NCBI RefSeq assembly: GCF_003946575.1
Contig: NZ_RHOP01000008.1
Span: forward strand, 46,833-110,832
DNA length: 64,000 nt
Origin: Companilactobacillus jidongensis
GTDB lineage: Bacteria; Bacillota; Bacilli; Lactobacillales; Lactobacillaceae
Reading direction: 5' to 3'
Made by a program: the position numbers and the translations under genes. The notes beneath the pieces are model-generated. The model did no database searches and was not told the DNA's origin. It was given only the letters and a program-made list of their open reading frames with translations. Shown in pieces: positions 24,189-32,959 of the stretch (its first letter is position 1; each line of letters starts with the position of its first letter).

Positions 24189-24918
24189 ATGCTGTCTTCA
24201 TAATACGAGTGTCTTCTTCCATAATTGCATCTAGGACACGTTCGGCTACTAAGCCAACTTGTCCAGGATTACGAATATCTTTCGGACCATCGGTTTCATA
24301 GTAATTGGTGGAATTTTTCATAACGACAATATGATCGGCCATTCGTGCGGCTTCATCGACATCATGGGTAACTAGTATAGTTGTAAGATTCTGTTTCTTA
24401 CAGATATCTATAATCAAATCCTGCATTTTACGGCGAGTCAGAGCATCTAAGGCGCCTAGTGGTTCGTCTAATAATAGAATTTCAGGATCTGTCATCAATG
24501 CACGAGCCAGAGCGACACGTTGTTTTTGACCACCAGATAATTGATTAGGATAATGATCGGCGTATTCACTTAATTCTACTAAGTCTAATAGTTCTTGTGC
24601 ATGATTGATTTCGTCGGACTTTTTAGATTTAAATGACAAATTTTCAATGACGGTCATCCAAGGTAAGAGTCGATCCTCTTGAAACATCATTCTAGTCAAC
24701 GATTTAGTATTTCCTGTAGCAATATCAACTGATCCACTAGTGGGTTTTTCTAGTCCGGCAATTAATCGCATCAGGGTACTTTTACCACCGCCACTCATAC
24801 CGACTAGAGCTAGGAACTCACCTTGGTGAATGTCTAGATTAACTCCTTGTAGTGCAGTTTGGTTTCCATAAATTTTACCGATATTATTTACTTTTATCAT
24901 TGTATTTGTATTATTCAT
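24187..24918 (-). CDS. ABC transporter ATP-binding protein (SsuB/TauB type)
   Basis: A 243-residue ATPase with Walker A GMSGGGKST, Q-loop MFQEDRLLPW, signature LSGGQKQR, Walker B ILLLDEPLGALD and the switch His (VTHDVDEA). The Q-loop and EPLGALD pattern match nitrate/sulfonate/taurine-type importers. It overlaps the permease stop by one base. No substrate-binding lipoprotein is present in the operon, so an unlinked one or a different use is implied. Confidence 0.9.
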   Translation of the reverse strand: MNNTNTMIKVNNIGKIYGNQTALQGVNLDIHQGEFLALVGMSGGGKSTLMRLIAGLEKPTSGSVDIATGNTKSLTRMMFQEDRLLPWMTVIENLSFKSKKSDEINHAQELLDLVELSEYADHYPNQLSGGQKQRVALARALMTDPEILLLDEPLGALDALTRRKMQDLIIDICKKQNLTTILVTHDVDEAARMADHIVVMKNSTNYYETDGPKDIRNPGQVGLVAERVLDAIMEEDTRIMKTA

Positions 24919-25736
24919 TAAGCGTTACTCCTTCCAGTTGTTTGCCATTCCAGCAATAAACTTTCAAAACTTTTGGCAATGAGATCTGATACTTTACCGA
25001 GGATCGCATAAACGACGATACATAAGACGACTGTTTCCATATCAACGAAATCTTCAGCGTTGTTTGCCATATATCCGATACCCGAACTGGCTGAAATTGT
25101 TTCAGCAACAATTAAGGTTGTCCACATAACGCCCAGCGCATAACGAACGCCGACTAGGATTTGCGGTAGAGCAGCAGGAAAAATGATTTTTTTGAACATA
25201 TCGAATCTAGATAGTTCATATGATTTTCCCATTTCAATCAAATCTTTGTCCACGGAACGAATTCCGGCATAAGTGTTGATGTACACCGGAAACATAGTTC
25301 CGATGGCGACTAGTGAGATTTTTGCTGACTCATTGATTCCTAACCAAAGAATGATTAAGGGAATAAGTGCCAAATGAGGGATGTTTCTGAACATTTGAAT
25401 TGATGAATCGAACAGGAGACTAAATGTCTTAGACATCCCATTGATGAACCCAAGGATGAATCCGACGCCACCACCGATCAATAATCCAATGGTTGCGCGA
25501 TATAAACTAATGCTTAGATTTTTTGGTAATTCGCCACTGGCTGTTAATTTGATGCCATCTTGAAGAACTGCTAGAGGTGATGGTAAGACGGAACTTGATA
25601 ACCATCCGACCGAACTAGCTAATTGCCAAACTAGCACCAAGATTATTGGAATTAAAAATGGCAGTGTTTTTTCATAAGGGATGCTAAATCGTTTTATTTT
25701 AGGTTTAGCCGTATCAATTTCAATAGATTTTTGCAT
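24918..25736 (-). CDS. ABC transporter permease (SsuC/TauC type)
   Basis: A 272-residue permease with six helices and the EAA loop (AAYLS-like region KIIFPAALPQILVGVRYALG). The ATG at 25736 has AAGGAGGC 8 nt upstream. It follows the acyl-CoA ligase gene by 3 bp. The substrate is an organic anion by family analogy only. Confidence 0.88.
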   Translation of the reverse strand: MQKSIEIDTAKPKIKRFSIPYEKTLPFLIPIILVLVWQLASSVGWLSSSVLPSPLAVLQDGIKLTASGELPKNLSISLYRATIGLLIGGGVGFILGFINGMSKTFSLLFDSSIQMFRNIPHLALIPLIILWLGINESAKISLVAIGTMFPVYINTYAGIRSVDKDLIEMGKSYELSRFDMFKKIIFPAALPQILVGVRYALGVMWTTLIVAETISASSGIGYMANNAEDFVDMETVVLCIVVYAILGKVSDLIAKSFESLLLEWQTTGRSNA

Positions 25737-25739
25737 CAA

Positions 25740-27248
25740 CTAAGCCTCCTTGATGTACTGATTTTCTTCGATTTCTTTGGCTAACAAATTACGCTGAACC
25801 TTGCCAGTAGCGTTCTTAGGTAATGATTGACCGAAGATATATTCAGTCGGACGTTCGGCAGGCATTAGTTGGTTATTAGCTAAGTTTTTTAGCAATGCTA
25901 GTTGATAACGGTGGTCCGTTTGATTGTCATTAGTGATAATAACTGCAGTCACTGCCTCACCGAATATTTTATCTGGTGTACCGATTACGGCGATTTCTTT
26001 GATAAATGTCAGAACTTTCAAGCAATCTTCAACGGCTAATGGATTAACATTTTCACCGCCACGAATAATCATTTCTTTACGACGGCCCACGATGAATAAG
26101 TAACCATCGCTGTCGATTTTTCCTAGGTCACCGGTTAATAAGTAACCGTCGGAAAAGGTCTCTGGCTGTGGATCGAGATAGTGATCGATTACCGATTCTC
26201 CTTTAACAGCAATTTCACCGACTTCGTTAACGTCTAACTCATTTAAATTACCATCAAGAATTTTTACGTCTGTTCCGTAAGTTAAACCAACGCTATTTTG
26301 TTTGGGTGCGTTGAGCGGATTTTGAGCAATTTGACTAGCGGCTTCAGTCATTCCGTAACTTTCGATCAATGGAATATCAAATCGATATCTGAATTCTTCG
26401 TGGGTACTTGGTAGTAGTGGAGCAGATGCGGTTCTTAAGAATCTCAATTTATTTGATTTAGGTTGTTCATCACGCTGCAATAATATTTCTATGATGGCAG
26501 GTGTTAATGAAACCCAAGTTAGTTGTTCGTCAAAAACTTCCTTCCAGAATAAATGAGCACTGAACTTTGGTCTAAAGATTAATTGACCATCTGAGAGCCT
26601 GGTAGCAAGATTGGAAATCACCATTGCGTTGACATGGAATAAAGGCATTACGATCATAGTGCGGTCGAAGTCGGTCAAATCTTCACTATCAATGATATTG
26701 TTGGCATTTGCGAATAATTGTTCATGAGTTAGACCCACACGCTTTGGTTTGCCAGTGGTTCCAGAAGTGTGCATGATGACGGCAAATTGATTATCGAATG
26801 GTTCCTTTGCAAGATGTGCTTCATGGATTTTTCGAATATATAGTTCGACCTCTGTTTCATGGAGGGTAGTTAGTTTAGGGCGTTTTTCAAATGTGGTTTC
26901 TAGTGTATCCGGTTCTTCAATATCTGAATTGAGAATCATTGCGGAGTAATTGTACTGTTCCTCAAACTCACTTAATTGAATCTCAGTAACTGCAGGGTTG
27001 ATTGGGTGGACGATAGCGCCGATTTCCCAAAGAGTTTGAGTAACTAGTGAGTATGTTACTGAATTATTTAAGGCGACCAGAACCACATCGTTATAGCCGA
27101 TACCTTGATTTTGGAAATATTGTAACCATGTTTCACGTTCTTCATTTAATTCTGATCCGGTATACCAGTGTTTTTCAGCATCCTGCATTATTGGACGTGT
27201 AGGATTATTAGTTAATTGTTGTTTTAGTTGAGTAGTTAATTTAGACAT
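25740..27248 (-). CDS. AMP-forming acyl-CoA synthetase/ligase
   Basis: A 502-residue ANL-superfamily ligase. It carries the P-loop-like MHTSGTTGKPKRV, the ESYGMTEAA motif, TGDLGKID and GRRKEMIIRGGENV, and the catalytic C-terminal Lys (PKNATGKVQR). It activates a carboxylate to an acyl-AMP and then a CoA ester; the substrate is unknown. ATG 27248 is preferred; GTG 27257 and TTG 27260 are closer to AAAGGA. First gene of a ligase-permease-ATPase operon, suggesting import and CoA-activation of one acid. Confidence 0.85.
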   Translation of the reverse strand: MSKLTTQLKQQLTNNPTRPIMQDAEKHWYTGSELNEERETWLQYFQNQGIGYNDVVLVALNNSVTYSLVTQTLWEIGAIVHPINPAVTEIQLSEFEEQYNYSAMILNSDIEEPDTLETTFEKRPKLTTLHETEVELYIRKIHEAHLAKEPFDNQFAVIMHTSGTTGKPKRVGLTHEQLFANANNIIDSEDLTDFDRTMIVMPLFHVNAMVISNLATRLSDGQLIFRPKFSAHLFWKEVFDEQLTWVSLTPAIIEILLQRDEQPKSNKLRFLRTASAPLLPSTHEEFRYRFDIPLIESYGMTEAASQIAQNPLNAPKQNSVGLTYGTDVKILDGNLNELDVNEVGEIAVKGESVIDHYLDPQPETFSDGYLLTGDLGKIDSDGYLFIVGRRKEMIIRGGENVNPLAVEDCLKVLTFIKEIAVIGTPDKIFGEAVTAVIITNDNQTDHRYQLALLKNLANNQLMPAERPTEYIFGQSLPKNATGKVQRNLLAKEIEENQYIKEA

Positions 27249-27472
27249 ATATGTCACCAAGTCCTTTCGAATACGTGGTTTATATTTTTTAAAGTTTGTT
27301 TTCTCTGATTGAATAAACCTAGTTTACAAATATGCTGTGATTCTAACTACTGGTTTTCGTTAAGCATTAAATAAGATTTTCTTATTAAAATACTTATATA
27401 AAATTATTTAGCTGGATTTACGTATTTTCCTTTATAGGTAGCTTTTGAAATAAACCTTTGAAGGAGTGAAAT

Positions 27473-27492
27473 TATATCATATATGATATAAT
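27473..27492 (+). promoter_or_regulatory. HigA operator palindrome over the -10 box
   Basis: TATATCATATATGATATA (27473-27490) is a perfect palindrome that shares bases with TATAAT (27487-27492). The toxin ATG at 27498 is only 5 bp after the -10, and no ribosome site fits, so the mRNA may be leaderless and the antitoxin would block RNA polymerase directly. Confidence 0.65.
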
Positions 27493-27497
27493 GTGCG

Positions 27498-27878
27498 ATG
27501 AATAAAGTGGAATTTGTATTTTTAGAAATAAATGGTAAAAGTGAAATACTTGATTTTGTAAATAAATTGCCTAAAAAAGACAAGCTTAAAGTTTACGATG
27601 TTATTGAAGCAATTTCTGAAATGGGTATCCCAATTGCTTCAAAACAAAAATGGATCCCAATTGCTTCAAAACAAAAATGGGTAAAGAAACTAGATTCTGA
27701 TATTTATGAAAACCGTTTCCAAGTTGGTAATAATATTCAAAGATGTTTGTATTTTCATAAACAAGGAAATATATACGTTATAACTCATGGTTTTACTAAG
27801 AAAACTCAAAAGACACCACAACGTGAAATAAGACACGCTAGATTATTAATGAATAGGAGCAGATTACAAAATGAATAA
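27498..27878 (+). CDS. higB: RelE/HigB-type toxin (phage Gp49-like) with internal duplication
   Basis: A 126-residue toxin of the HigB/Gp49-like mRNA interferase family (FVNKLPKKDKLKVYDVIEAI..., RCLYFHKQGNIYVITHGFTKKTQKTP). Toxin first, antitoxin second, with an 8-bp overlap, is the HigBA order. Residues 44-52 and 53-61 are an exact repeat of IPIASKQKW caused by a 27-bp tandem duplication, so the protein is nine residues longer than expected. Activity may be altered. Confidence 0.85.
   Translation: MNKVEFVFLEINGKSEILDFVNKLPKKDKLKVYDVIEAISEMGIPIASKQKWIPIASKQKWVKKLDSDIYENRFQVGNNIQRCLYFHKQGNIYVITHGFTKKTQKTPQREIRHARLLMNRSRLQNE
27627..27680 (+). repeat. Exact 27-bp tandem duplication inside higB
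   Basis: 27627-27653 and 27654-27680 are identical and in frame. No drift has occurred between the copies, pointing to recent slippage or a variable repeat. Confidence 0.95.
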
Positions 27879-28161
27879 AATTAGATATATAAGTGCAACA
27901 GATTATATTGAAAATGAAAAGAGAAAAGATCCGGAGCTAGAGAAAATGATGGATGAGGAAATGAAAAAAATGCGTTATGCGGTTGCTATCACAGAACTCC
28001 GTGAATCACTTGGATTAACGCAGGAACAATTCGCTAAAAAGATAAATAAGCCACAATCGACGGTGGCTAGAATTGAAAATGGTAATGCTAATCCAACATT
28101 TAAAACATTGTATGAGATCGGTGATGCGGTTGGTAAGAACTTAAAAATATCATTTGAATAG
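27871..28161 (+). CDS. higA: XRE-family antitoxin
   Basis: A 96-residue antitoxin. The N-terminal 35 residues are charged, probably the toxin-binding part. The HTH domain covers about 40-93 (LTQEQFAKKINKPQSTVARIENG). It overlaps higB by 8 bp and likely binds the palindrome over the promoter. Confidence 0.88.
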   Translation: MNKIRYISATDYIENEKRKDPELEKMMDEEMKKMRYAVAITELRESLGLTQEQFAKKINKPQSTVARIENGNANPTFKTLYEIGDAVGKNLKISFE

Positions 28162-28164
28162 TAC

Positions 28165-28204
28165 AAAAAAAGCACTTGGCTGATCTTAGTCAAGTGCTTT
28201 AAAT
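28165..28204. terminator. Bidirectional terminator of higBA and the kinase gene
   Basis: AAAAAAGCACTTG / CAAGTGCTTT stem. The last six codons and stop of the minus-strand kinase form part of the hairpin. Confidence 0.85.
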
Positions 28205-29583
28205 GTAACTGTGAATACACTTCCCTGAGGTTCGTTATTGTTAACCTCAATTTGTGCATTATTTAGGATTACTAATTTTGAAACAATTGCCAAACCGAGA
28301 CCACTGCCTTTGATCTCCGTAGAATGCGATTCATCAACACGATAGAATCTTTGAAAAATCTTGGCTTTTTTATCATCAGGAATGCCAATACCTAAGTCAG
28401 CAACACTTAATTCGATGCCATGTTTAGTTTTATGAACACCTAATGTTATTGGCATATCGTTGGGTGAGTATTTGCTGGCATTGTCCAACAAGGCAATGGT
28501 AAGTTGATGGATCATGTCTTCGTTGCCCCGAACTTGCAGGTCAGATTCAATTTCCGTATTTAGTTTTTGCGGAATTGTATTCTGATAATGAGTTGTCAAT
28601 TGTTCAACTAATTCTGATAAGTTTATTTCAGTCAAATCGATTTCAGATTTATCGGCACGTGATAGGTGCAAAAGATTTTCAATCAAGTTTTGCATGCGCA
28701 ATGATTCTTCATCGATGAAATCCAGTGATTCAGGAATAACTTCTGGATGCTTGTCACCGCGGCGTTTGATCAAATTAATATTTCCTCTAATGGCAGCGAT
28801 GGGAGTCCGCAACTCATGTGAAGAATCAGAAACAAACTGTTTTTCACGAGCTAAGCGATCATTTTGAACCTTCAGCAATTCATTGAAAGAATTTCCTAAT
28901 TCATTGATCTCTACTGGACTTTTGGGAACATTTAATGTGGGTTGATTGACATCCAAATTTTGAGTCGTCTTTTTAGTTTCACCAACCAGTTCTAGTGTTG
29001 GTGCACTGAGTCGCTGAGCTAATCTTCGAGCCCACCATGTACCAAATCCAAGGGTTACGAAGACAATGATACTGATTATAATCAATAACAAAACTAAACG
29101 TCTAATAAGATTATTTAAGCTGACCCAAAGTTGATAAGTTGTCGAATTATTTTGTTGTTGGTAATAGAGGAATAATCCATATTGTGGGATATAGACGACG
29201 TCTTTTGAAAAGAAGACACGGTATTGTTTTTTAGAAAGAAATCTTTTGGAAGAAGGAGAAGTCATAATAACTCGTTCTTGTTTTAATGATGCAGCTGTTA
29301 CTGATTTATCTTTGGTTTTGACACGAATAAAAGAGTTTTGCTTAGTATGCCGTTCATTTTCATTATTCCATTGAATGAAACTTGGAATACTTTCGATGTT
29401 AGAACGATTCAAACTTGTCATGAGACCTTGAGCGTCATGAGAAGTGAACGATGCCTGTTGGAATCCCACTGTAACTAGAATTATTAGGCTGATGGACAAG
29501 GTAATGATGACAACTAAGCGGTTGATGGCCTGATTTATCAGTTGCTCGTAAGTAAGTGTTTTGCCATGATTTTTAGTGTTCAT
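28186..29583 (-). CDS. Sensor histidine kinase (HAMP, HisKA)
   Basis: A 465-residue kinase. TM1 is near residues 20-42, then an extracellular sensor of about 120 residues, TM2, HAMP, HisKA with SSHELRTPIAAIRGN, and HATPase_c (DNASKYS, ADLGIGIPDDKK, GSGLGLAI). The ATG at 29583 has GAGGAT upstream and overlaps the regulator gene by 11 bp. Overall layout is like ArlS/CovS-type kinases of lactic acid bacteria; the signal is unknown. Confidence 0.9.
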   Translation of the reverse strand: MNTKNHGKTLTYEQLINQAINRLVVIITLSISLIILVTVGFQQASFTSHDAQGLMTSLNRSNIESIPSFIQWNNENERHTKQNSFIRVKTKDKSVTAASLKQERVIMTSPSSKRFLSKKQYRVFFSKDVVYIPQYGLFLYYQQQNNSTTYQLWVSLNNLIRRLVLLLIIISIIVFVTLGFGTWWARRLAQRLSAPTLELVGETKKTTQNLDVNQPTLNVPKSPVEINELGNSFNELLKVQNDRLAREKQFVSDSSHELRTPIAAIRGNINLIKRRGDKHPEVIPESLDFIDEESLRMQNLIENLLHLSRADKSEIDLTEINLSELVEQLTTHYQNTIPQKLNTEIESDLQVRGNEDMIHQLTIALLDNASKYSPNDMPITLGVHKTKHGIELSVADLGIGIPDDKKAKIFQRFYRVDESHSTEIKGSGLGLAIVSKLVILNNAQIEVNNNEPQGSVFTVTFKALD

Positions 29584-30271
29584 TCGCGGTATCCTCAATC
29601 GAATAGCCGACACCGCGGATTGTCTGGATCAGTGGCTGATTATTTTTACCATCGATCTTGCTACGCAAATAACCGACGTAGACATCAACGACATTTTGTT
29701 GGCCAAGAAAGTCTTCACCCCAAACGTTGTCGAGTAATTCATCACGGGTGAAGACTTTACCAACTTGTTGCAAGAAGAAGAGTAATAGGTCATATTCACG
29801 ACGTGTAAGCTGAATGTTTTCGTTATTTCTTACTACTTGATGAGACTTTGTGTTTAGTGTCAAATCAGATAGTTGGTAAGTTTGATCTGGTTCCGTCATT
29901 TGTTCGATTCGTCTTTGGATGACGCGGACGCGAGCTAATAATTCTTCGATTTCAAAGGGTTTAGTTATGTAATCATCAGCACCGTTATCGAGCCCAGCAA
30001 CTTTATCACCAACATAGTCACGTGCGGTCATGATAATGACTGGTACTTGATCGTGTTTGCGAATTCGACGTAAGACTTCCATACCATCCAACTTTGGCAA
30101 CATCCAATCTAATAATATAAGTAGTAACTCATTCTGATTTTCTTCGTATTTGTCCATCGCTTCCAAACCATCATTAGCAACAACAACATTGAAATCCTCA
30201 AACTGTAATTCTTTTGTTAAATAACTTGAGAGACTTAATTCATCTTCGACAATTAAAATAGTATTTTTCAT
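29573..30271 (-). CDS. OmpR/PhoB-family response regulator
   Basis: A 232-residue regulator starting MKNTILIVEDE. The longer open frame upstream to 30496 is non-coding, because AGGAGG lies 7 nt before this ATG. The receiver has the acidic pocket (EDE), phospho-Asp (LLDWMLP) and Lys (TKPF); the C-terminal winged helix ends VRGVGYSIED. It is paired with the downstream kinase. Confidence 0.93.
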   Translation of the reverse strand: MKNTILIVEDELSLSSYLTKELQFEDFNVVVANDGLEAMDKYEENQNELLLILLDWMLPKLDGMEVLRRIRKHDQVPVIIMTARDYVGDKVAGLDNGADDYITKPFEIEELLARVRVIQRRIEQMTEPDQTYQLSDLTLNTKSHQVVRNNENIQLTRREYDLLLFFLQQVGKVFTRDELLDNVWGEDFLGQQNVVDVYVGYLRSKIDGKNNQPLIQTIRGVGYSIEDTANEH

Positions 30272-30416
30272 TGGGACCTCCTGAAAGGTATTCGTTGTAT
30301 TCATTATAATTGATAATTTTTTTATTGAAATATATTTTAATTTAAATGATCCTTTTGTTATGTGTTGTTGGAGAGTAATGGGATACTTTAAGTACCATAA
30401 TGGAAGGGAAAATAAT

Positions 30417-30698
30417 ATGAAACGAATAATGGCATTATTACCAGTATTTATTTTAATCATTCTTCTTATCTTAGGAATCCAATTAAAAAATTTCAATTAT
30501 TTAACAATATCACTTGTCGGTATGCTTTTCTTTATTCCAATAATGCTTTTTATCGGTTTATTTCAACTACACAGTGAGGGTGTTGTTTTACACAACTTTA
30601 ATCAATATACGACAGGAATGAAGTGGTTCTATGGCCTTTCAATATTCATATGGGTATTGAATATTGTTTTAGCAATGTATTTTGGAATTCATAATTAA
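30417..30698 (+). CDS. Small membrane protein
   Basis: A 93-residue protein with three hydrophobic helices (MKRIMALLPVFILIILLILGI; VGMLFFIPIMLFIGLF; WFYGLSIFIWVLNIVLAMYF). The start is the ATG at 30417 after GGGAA; the frame extends upstream to 30360 without a ribosome site. Divergent from the response regulator, so it may be a target of it. Not recognised. Confidence 0.65.
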   Translation: MKRIMALLPVFILIILLILGIQLKNFNYLTISLVGMLFFIPIMLFIGLFQLHSEGVVLHNFNQYTTGMKWFYGLSIFIWVLNIVLAMYFGIHN

Positions 30699-30745
30699 AA
30701 AGAAGTTGCTCGCTCATTTCATTTGAGGGGCAACTTCTTTTTTTG
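30697..30745. terminator. Bidirectional terminator
   Basis: AAAGAAGTTGC(T) pairs with (G)GCAACTTCTTT, followed by T's on the plus strand; it serves the small membrane gene and perR. Confidence 0.88.
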
Positions 30746-30754
30746 TATCATTTT

Positions 30755-31213
30755 CTATTTTTTAACACCCAATTTAACCTGACATTCGGGGCACAATCCA
30801 TAGACTTCCATGTGATTGCCAGAAATCATATATCCAGAAATATCAGCAGTTCTTTCTTCTAGTGTTTTTTCGTCTTTACTAAATCCGGGATACGTAACGT
30901 CAACAATCTTACCACAATTCGTACATATTGCGTGGTAATGTGGCGTTCCAAAATAATCATAGTGAGTACTGCCATCACCATTTTGCAATTCTACAACCAG
31001 TCTATGTTCTACAAAAGTATTGAGAGTGTTGTAAATGGTAGATGAACCCATATTTGGAAGTTCTTTGCTTAGACCATCACGGATAGTTTCAACCGTAGGA
31101 TGATTATGATGACTGGCAAGGTATGCCAAAATAATATGACGTTGGGGAGTAACACGTAACTTGTGGTCCTTTAATACTTTAAGCGTATCCTCCATGACAG
31201 AATTATTAGCCAT
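30755..31213 (-). CDS. perR: Fur-family regulator, PerR type
   Basis: A 152-residue Fur-fold repressor. The winged helix (LRVTPQRHIILAYL; SSTIYNTLNTFVEH) and the structural zinc pairs CTNC and CPEC are present, with the His-rich HYDYFGTPHYH regulatory metal ligands. Sequence resembles PerR rather than Fur or Zur, but the metal cannot be fixed by reading alone. ATG 31213 is 9 nt after AAAGGA. Divergent from two VIT-family metal transporters, a natural target. Confidence 0.8.
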   Translation of the reverse strand: MANNSVMEDTLKVLKDHKLRVTPQRHIILAYLASHHNHPTVETIRDGLSKELPNMGSSTIYNTLNTFVEHRLVVELQNGDGSTHYDYFGTPHYHAICTNCGKIVDVTYPGFSKDEKTLEERTADISGYMISGNHMEVYGLCPECQVKLGVKK

Positions 31214-31340
31214 AAGCAATCTTCCTTTCTGTAAGAGTTCCTATGTTGGAATCATTACAAAGTAATTATAAACCCCATGGTATAAAAATATCAATTATTT
31301 TCCACTTGGATGGATTGTATGCAAAGAAGTTTATGGTTTT

Positions 31341-31358
31341 ACTTTTTTTAAAAAAAGT
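31341..31358. promoter_or_regulatory. 18-bp palindrome in the perR-VIT divergent region
   Basis: ACTTTTTTTAAAAAAAGT is a perfect palindrome overlapping the probable promoter of the VIT genes (TATTATGAT follows). A weaker inverted repeat, ATTACAAAGTAAT, sits at 31254-31266 beside perR. Either could be an operator; neither is a clean PerR box. Confidence 0.35.
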
Positions 31359-31444
31359 ATTATGATGTATTCGTTAGCAAATGAGGATCATTCCAAACTA
31401 GAAATGATTACAACATAGAGTGATCGAAATAAGGGGCGAGGAAA

Positions 31445-32143
31445 ATGCAAAAAGCACAAAAAATCAAGAAGACTAAAAGTTTAGCTGAAAAAATCAATGT
31501 CATGCGTGCCAGTGTTATGGGTGCCAATGATGGAATTGTTTCAGTTGCCGGTATCGTTATTGGTGTTGCGGGTGCAAAAAGTAGCAATTATGCCATCTTC
31601 CTAGCTGGTATTGCCGGAATGCTTGCCGGAACAATATCTATGGCAATGGGTGAATGGGTATCTGTTAGCACGCAACGTGACAGTGAACGTCGCGCTATTG
31701 AGAGAGAGTCAGCGGCACTGGATGGACACTATGATCAAGAATTTGATTTCATCAAGAACAAATATCATGCTACCGGTATTTCAGAGGGTTTAGCATCAAA
31801 AGCCACTAAAGAAATGATGAGTGATGATCCACTAGATGTAGCAGTTCGTGAACGTTTTGGATTCAATCCTAAAGAGCACACGAGTGCAATTGCTGCCGCA
31901 ATGGCATCCATGATTTCATTTCCTACAGGGTCGATACTTCCATTGCTATCAATTACATTATTTCCAGCCAATATCAAACTAGTTGCGACGGTCATTGCGG
32001 TTGTTATTGCATTAACCATTACAGGATACACAGCTGCTGCACTGGGAGATGCAAATAGGGCAAAGGCAGTATTTAGAAATGTTGTTTCAGGATTACTAAC
32101 CATGATCGTAACTTATTTAATAGGTTCATTATTCGCACATTAA
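31445..32143 (+). CDS. VIT1/CCC1-family Fe/Mn transporter, copy 1
   Basis: A 232-residue VIT-family protein with five helices. Signature features are RASVMGANDGIVSVAGIVIGVAGA and the metal-carrying EWVSVSTQRDSERRAIERE helix. In yeast and plants the family moves Fe2+/Mn2+ into vacuoles; in bacteria export or storage relief is assumed. A paralogue follows after 16 bp. Likely heteromeric partners. Confidence 0.88.
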   Translation: MQKAQKIKKTKSLAEKINVMRASVMGANDGIVSVAGIVIGVAGAKSSNYAIFLAGIAGMLAGTISMAMGEWVSVSTQRDSERRAIERESAALDGHYDQEFDFIKNKYHATGISEGLASKATKEMMSDDPLDVAVRERFGFNPKEHTSAIAAAMASMISFPTGSILPLLSITLFPANIKLVATVIAVVIALTITGYTAAALGDANRAKAVFRNVVSGLLTMIVTYLIGSLFAH

Positions 32144-32159
32144 GGAAGTGACAAATTTG

Positions 32160-32861
32160 ATGAAGGCTATCAACGTTCCAAAACCAAAAAAACAAAAAAA
32201 GACTATGGCCGAACGTTCTAATACGCTTCGGGCCGGTGTCCTCGGTTCCAATGATGGAATTCTAACAGTTGTTGGTGTTTTATTTTCAGTAGCCGTTGCG
32301 ACAACTAATCAATTTACAATTTTCATCGCCGGTTTGTCTGATCTTCTAGCATGTGCTTTTTCAATGGCTTCTGGCGAATATGCTTCAGTCAGCTCCCAAA
32401 AGGATACAGAAAAAGCAGCTATTGAAAAAGAACGTGAATTGATTAAGACTAATTATCAAGATGAGGTTCAAGTAGTTGCTGACTTCTATGTGGAACGTGG
32501 CGTTACTGCTCAAACGGCTACTGAAATTGCTGAAGAATTGATGAAAAAAGATGCTTTGGGTACAGTAGTTAAAGTTAAATATGATCTAGACCTTGGACAC
32601 TATATGAATCCTTGGGATGCAGCTTTTTCTTCACTAGTTGCTGCTGCTTCTGGTGGGATTTTTCCACTGTTTGCCATGACGTTATTGCCAGTATCAATGC
32701 AGTGGCCAGGAACTATTCTGGCGGTTACTTTGTCAGTAGCTTTGACAGGATTTTTGAGTGCTAAACTAGGCGATGGGTTAGTTAAGACCGCTATTATAAG
32801 AAACGTTATTGTTGGTATTATTACGATGATTATTCACTATTCAGTTGGTCTTATGTTATAA
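32160..32861 (+). CDS. VIT1/CCC1-family Fe/Mn transporter, copy 2
   Basis: A 233-residue paralogue of the preceding gene (LRAGVLGSNDGILTVVGVLFSVA; GEYASVSSQKDTEKAAIEKE). The ATG at 32160 is preferred; the GTG at 32148 sits inside the AAGGAAG ribosome site, and a TTG at 32157 is possible. The pair lies divergent from perR. Confidence 0.88.
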   Translation: MKAINVPKPKKQKKTMAERSNTLRAGVLGSNDGILTVVGVLFSVAVATTNQFTIFIAGLSDLLACAFSMASGEYASVSSQKDTEKAAIEKERELIKTNYQDEVQVVADFYVERGVTAQTATEIAEELMKKDALGTVVKVKYDLDLGHYMNPWDAAFSSLVAAASGGIFPLFAMTLLPVSMQWPGTILAVTLSVALTGFLSAKLGDGLVKTAIIRNVIVGIITMIIHYSVGLML

Positions 32862-32875
32862 AAGATGAAATAGGG

Positions 32876-32908
32876 TGGGGATTTCGAGAAATCGGAATCC
32901 TTTTTTAT
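32876..32908 (+). terminator. Weak terminator
   Basis: A GGGATT...AATCC short stem followed by TTTTTTAT, 15 bp after the second VIT gene. Confidence 0.5.
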
Positions 32909-32959
32909 TTGTTCTGTGTGATAGACTGAAATAAGACTAATTAGAAACGGTAAATATAA

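Noticed and set aside
27627..27680. Two-unit 27-bp repeat as a mobile-element footprint
   Set aside because: Units are adjacent and in frame, with no inverted ends or transposase; simple slippage explains them.
30272..30496. 75-residue N-terminal extension of the response regulator
   Set aside because: No family similarity or ribosome site; AGGAGG sits directly before the internal ATG at 30271.
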